Shown here: positions 16,101 to 17,163 of the stretch, one piece after another | How positions within the stretch are numbered: the first letter of the stretch is position 1 | How the letters are laid out: each line of letters starts with the position of its first letter | Made by a program: the position numbers and the translations under genes | The notes under the pieces: generated by a model | The model's database searches: none | What the model saw: only the letters and a program-made list of their open reading frames with translations | Told to the model about the DNA's origin: nothing | Source of the DNA: an uncultured Collinsella sp. | GTDB taxonomy: Bacteria; Actinomycetota; Coriobacteriia; Coriobacteriales; Coriobacteriaceae | NCBI GenBank assembly: GCA_937969105.1 | Contig: CALBUZ010000057.1 | Coordinates: 1 to 17,163, forward strand | DNA length: 17,163 bases | Direction of reading: 5' to 3'

Positions 16101-16986
16101 TGGGGTCGTCGACCTTGGCGTTCATGCCGATGCACATGATGACGTCCTGCACGGGCGCGTCCTCGCGGCGCAGGTAGTGGAAGTCGTTGGTGGCGATGAC
16201 CTTGACGCCCACCTGCTTGGCGATATCGATGAGCGTGCGGTCCATCTGCTCGTCGGTCAGGCCGTTATCGGTGGTAATGCCGTGTTCCTGGATCTCGATG
16301 TAAAAGTCACCGGGGTCGAAGGTGTCGCGGAAGGTCTCGGCCCACTTGATGGCGCCTTCCATGTCGCCGCGGTCGATGTATTTGGGGATGATGCCCGCGA
16401 TACAGGCACTCGTGCAGATCATGCCCTTGGCGTGGCGGCGCAGGTTGTCGAGCGTCACGCGCGGCTTGTAGTAAAAGCCCTGCACGGCGGCCTCGGAGAC
16501 CGTCTGCATCAGGTTGACGTAGCCCTCCTGGTCCTTAGCCAGAAGGATCATGTGGTAGAGCTCGGGCTTGTGGTCGCGGGCGAGCGTCTCGTCCGGCGTA
16601 AAGTAGACCTCGCAGCCAAAGATGGGCTTGATGACCAGAGGCGGCTTGAGCTCGTCGATATTGCCCTTCTCATCCCACATGGCCATGTCCTTAACATACT
16701 GGGCATGCTCGCGCGGGTTTGCCTCGGGATCGGGCTCCACCAGCTCGTCGCGGCGGTCCTTTTCCAAGAAGGCCTTGTCGTGGCTCCAGGTTTTGTACTC
16801 GGGCGTGTTGTGGTTGACGGCGTCGCAGGCCAGCGCCAAGTCGGGCACGCCATACATGTAGCCGTGGTCGGTAATGGCCACGGCGGGCATGCCCAGCTCA
16901 ACGGCACGGTTAACCATATCCTGGATACGGGTTGCGCCGTCGAGCATGGAGAAAACAGTGTGGTTGTGCAGATGGACGAATGCCAT
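13183..16986 (-). CDS. dnaE: DNA polymerase III alpha subunit (DnaE, PHP-containing)
   Basis: 1267 residues, longer than the usual ~1150-1190. This is the replicative DNA polymerase catalytic subunit. An N-terminal PHP domain opens with FVHLHNHTVFSMLDG (3-17), followed by ITDHG (38-42) and GCEVY (124-128). In Mycobacterium tuberculosis DnaE1 the PHP domain is the proofreading exonuclease, and here its metal-binding histidines look intact. The palm carries PDIDMDFDDER with catalytic D469 and D471. Helix-hairpin-helix (about 950) and OB-fold (about 1089-1180, with GIVQLEDMEGEATVVVFPKTY) domains follow. About 55 residues (roughly 58-116, acidic and Lys-rich) are inserted in the PHP domain between VPDLALACDA and KPIFGCEVY. 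The start at 16986 has GGAG eleven bases upstream. Assignment is secure. Confidence 0.97.
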   Translation of the reverse strand: MAFVHLHNHTVFSMLDGATRIQDMVNRAVELGMPAVAITDHGYMYGVPDLALACDAVNHNTPEYKTWSHDKAFLEKDRRDELVEPDPEANPREHAQYVKDMAMWDEKGNIDELKPPLVIKPIFGCEVYFTPDETLARDHKPELYHMILLAKDQEGYVNLMQTVSEAAVQGFYYKPRVTLDNLRRHAKGMICTSACIAGIIPKYIDRGDMEGAIKWAETFRDTFDPGDFYIEIQEHGITTDNGLTDEQMDRTLIDIAKQVGVKVIATNDFHYLRREDAPVQDVIMCIGMNAKVDDPNRMRMTGSEFYMKTEEEMRAMFPYCPEACDNTLEIADKCYVELDWDSIILPRFPLLDPGETHESQFRRECEKGLRQHYGDDWATREIGGVNIKERFEYEYKVICDKGFAAYFLIVAEYVQWAKDNGIGVGPGRGSAAGAIVAYAMNITAFDPLENGLMFERFLSPQRTEMPDIDMDFDDERRLEVVEHVRQLYGPEKVTHVITYSTIKAKQAINDAARVLDYPVYMGQRLSKMVSSDPKVKLKQVLEKQPGKEDLFNPDFAEAYKKDDDARRIIDTALSIEGLTRGEGVHACAVLICRDPVNEHVPTKLDTKGGVEITQYEGHTVADMGLLKMDFLGLRTLTVISKAKANIKKNFGIDIKEEDIPFDDPEIFKLMGSGHTAGVFQVESAGMTATIKNMKPTEYKHVVALIALYRPGPLGAGMVSSYINRMNGKEPAVSYDDRLDDILGETYGTMVYQEQVMLISVEMCGFSKGESDSRIRKPVAKKKIKLLTSTVLHWEDGSDETTYDHWMNGAIKNNYTREVAQKIWDDVLEFASYAFNKSHSAGYAILVMQTAWLKAHYPHEYMAAVLTSYTGKTDKIVHYVSACRHDGIPVLSPDVNESGTEFTATKEGVRFGLAGIRGVGTGVAQAIIAEREAGGPFKTLHDFVERVDSSQANRRVIESLIKAGAFDSTGYPRRQMMHFVDKNNPENIIDAAVKRQKDRASGQTSFFDMFGDVEGSGFEVSVPDPDGQEWDRHLKLSQEKEVLGIYVSDHPLRPFEYALAKARDFSFSQIDTGYEVQNPTGGTINQEIPEGKALWWAGMVSSVSKRVTKNGDPMGIVQLEDMEGEATVVVFPKTYKEAEGYLYGEVDPETGAQLSDAFVRIKGKLERSDRGDQIIAQEIVPLELNEENNKPKVFEVMVPNSRFSQGNMARLATVFTTNPGGDRVEIFIEQVDGRVLRAEVPAKVNARSIPLLAEAKAIVGNQGRVTVI

Positions 16987-17025
16987 GTGATGAGCTCCGA
17001 TGCGGGTTCGTGTTCTGACTGAACG

Positions 17026-17031
17026 ATTTTA
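17026..17031 (-). promoter_or_regulatory. Possible -10 element of dnaE
   Basis: Minus-strand TAAAAT (5/6 match to TATAAT) lies about 40 bases before the dnaE start codon. No acceptable -35 hexamer is found at 16-19 bases upstream, so this is tentative. Confidence 0.3.
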
Positions 17032-17087
17032 CCCCACGGCACGGACAGCACCCGAACCTAGCCAAACCAACACGGCTCCTCTTGCAG

Positions 17088-17150
17088 TTGCGGTGAAATG
17101 CGGACTGTTTGACGGCTTTTTTGGCCAAAACAGTCCGTATTCCACCGCAA
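17088..17150. repeat. Palindromic element upstream of dnaE with 23-bp arms
   Basis: The arm at 17088-17110 (starting TTGCGGTGAAATGCGG) is the inverted copy of 17128-17150 (ending CCACCGCAA), with 21 of 23 positions complementary. In the loop GGC (17114-17116) can pair with GCC (17124-17126), leaving a T-rich apex, TTTTTTG. It sits upstream of dnaE and about 57 bases from the candidate -10. It could serve as terminator for the unseen upstream gene, as a dispersed palindrome copy, or as a regulatory site. Both arms are complete within the window. Confidence 0.7.
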
Positions 17151-17163
17151 GTTATCTGAGGGC

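Noticed and set aside
13840..17022. A plus-strand open frame of over 1000 codons opposite dnaE
   Set aside because: It is the antisense shadow of a high-GC gene with strong third-position bias; the minus strand encodes unmistakable DnaE motifs.
17012..17024. GTTC-N5-GAAC as a LexA box of dnaE
   Set aside because: The half-sites are in the opposite arrangement to GAAC-N4-GTTC and the spacing is wrong.

Overview
The window reads as a chromosomal segment of a high-GC member of the Actinomycetota. Protein style, short overlapping ruv genes, a GAAC-N4-GTTC SOS box and AT-biased intergenic palindromes point to the Coriobacteriia, most likely Collinsella or a close relative. This taxonomic call is inference from memory of the families; no search was run. 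Every supported gene lies on the minus strand. The long plus-strand open frames are antisense shadows of those genes.

Layout from left to right (reverse of transcription). (1) The 5' end of an enolase-superfamily (mandelate racemase/muconate lactonizing type) gene runs off the left edge. Just upstream of it is a short reading frame that looks like the C-terminal stump of an octopine/nopaline (opine) dehydrogenase. (2) A 613-residue membrane-anchored zinc-ribbon protein has a large extracytoplasmic part. (3) A 399-base intergenic stretch holds a 152-bp palindromic element and the fhs terminator. (4) fhs encodes formate-tetrahydrofolate ligase. (5) ruvC-ruvA-ruvB is a translationally coupled Holliday-junction operon with a LexA-type operator touching its -10 box. 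(6) A 661-residue protein has the full architecture of glutamine-dependent NAD+ synthetase, but the catalytic residues of both domains appear to be replaced. (7) A small superoxide reductase has its own terminator. (8) A 1154-residue SWIM/SNF2 helicase follows. (9) A 127-bp element is built from two perfect 37-bp inverted arms. (10) dnaE encodes the DNA polymerase III alpha subunit, with an insertion in the PHP domain. (11) Upstream of dnaE is a third, unrelated palindrome near the right edge.

Functionally the segment is mostly housekeeping: DNA replication (dnaE), SOS-linked recombination (ruvCAB), one-carbon metabolism (fhs) and oxygen defence in an anaerobe (superoxide reductase). The most unusual items are the apparently dead NAD+ synthetase-like protein next to ruvCAB and three structurally different palindromic intergenic elements, two of which flank dnaE. 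The decayed opine dehydrogenase is also of interest. I see no CRISPR array, tRNA, rRNA, insertion sequence or prophage.
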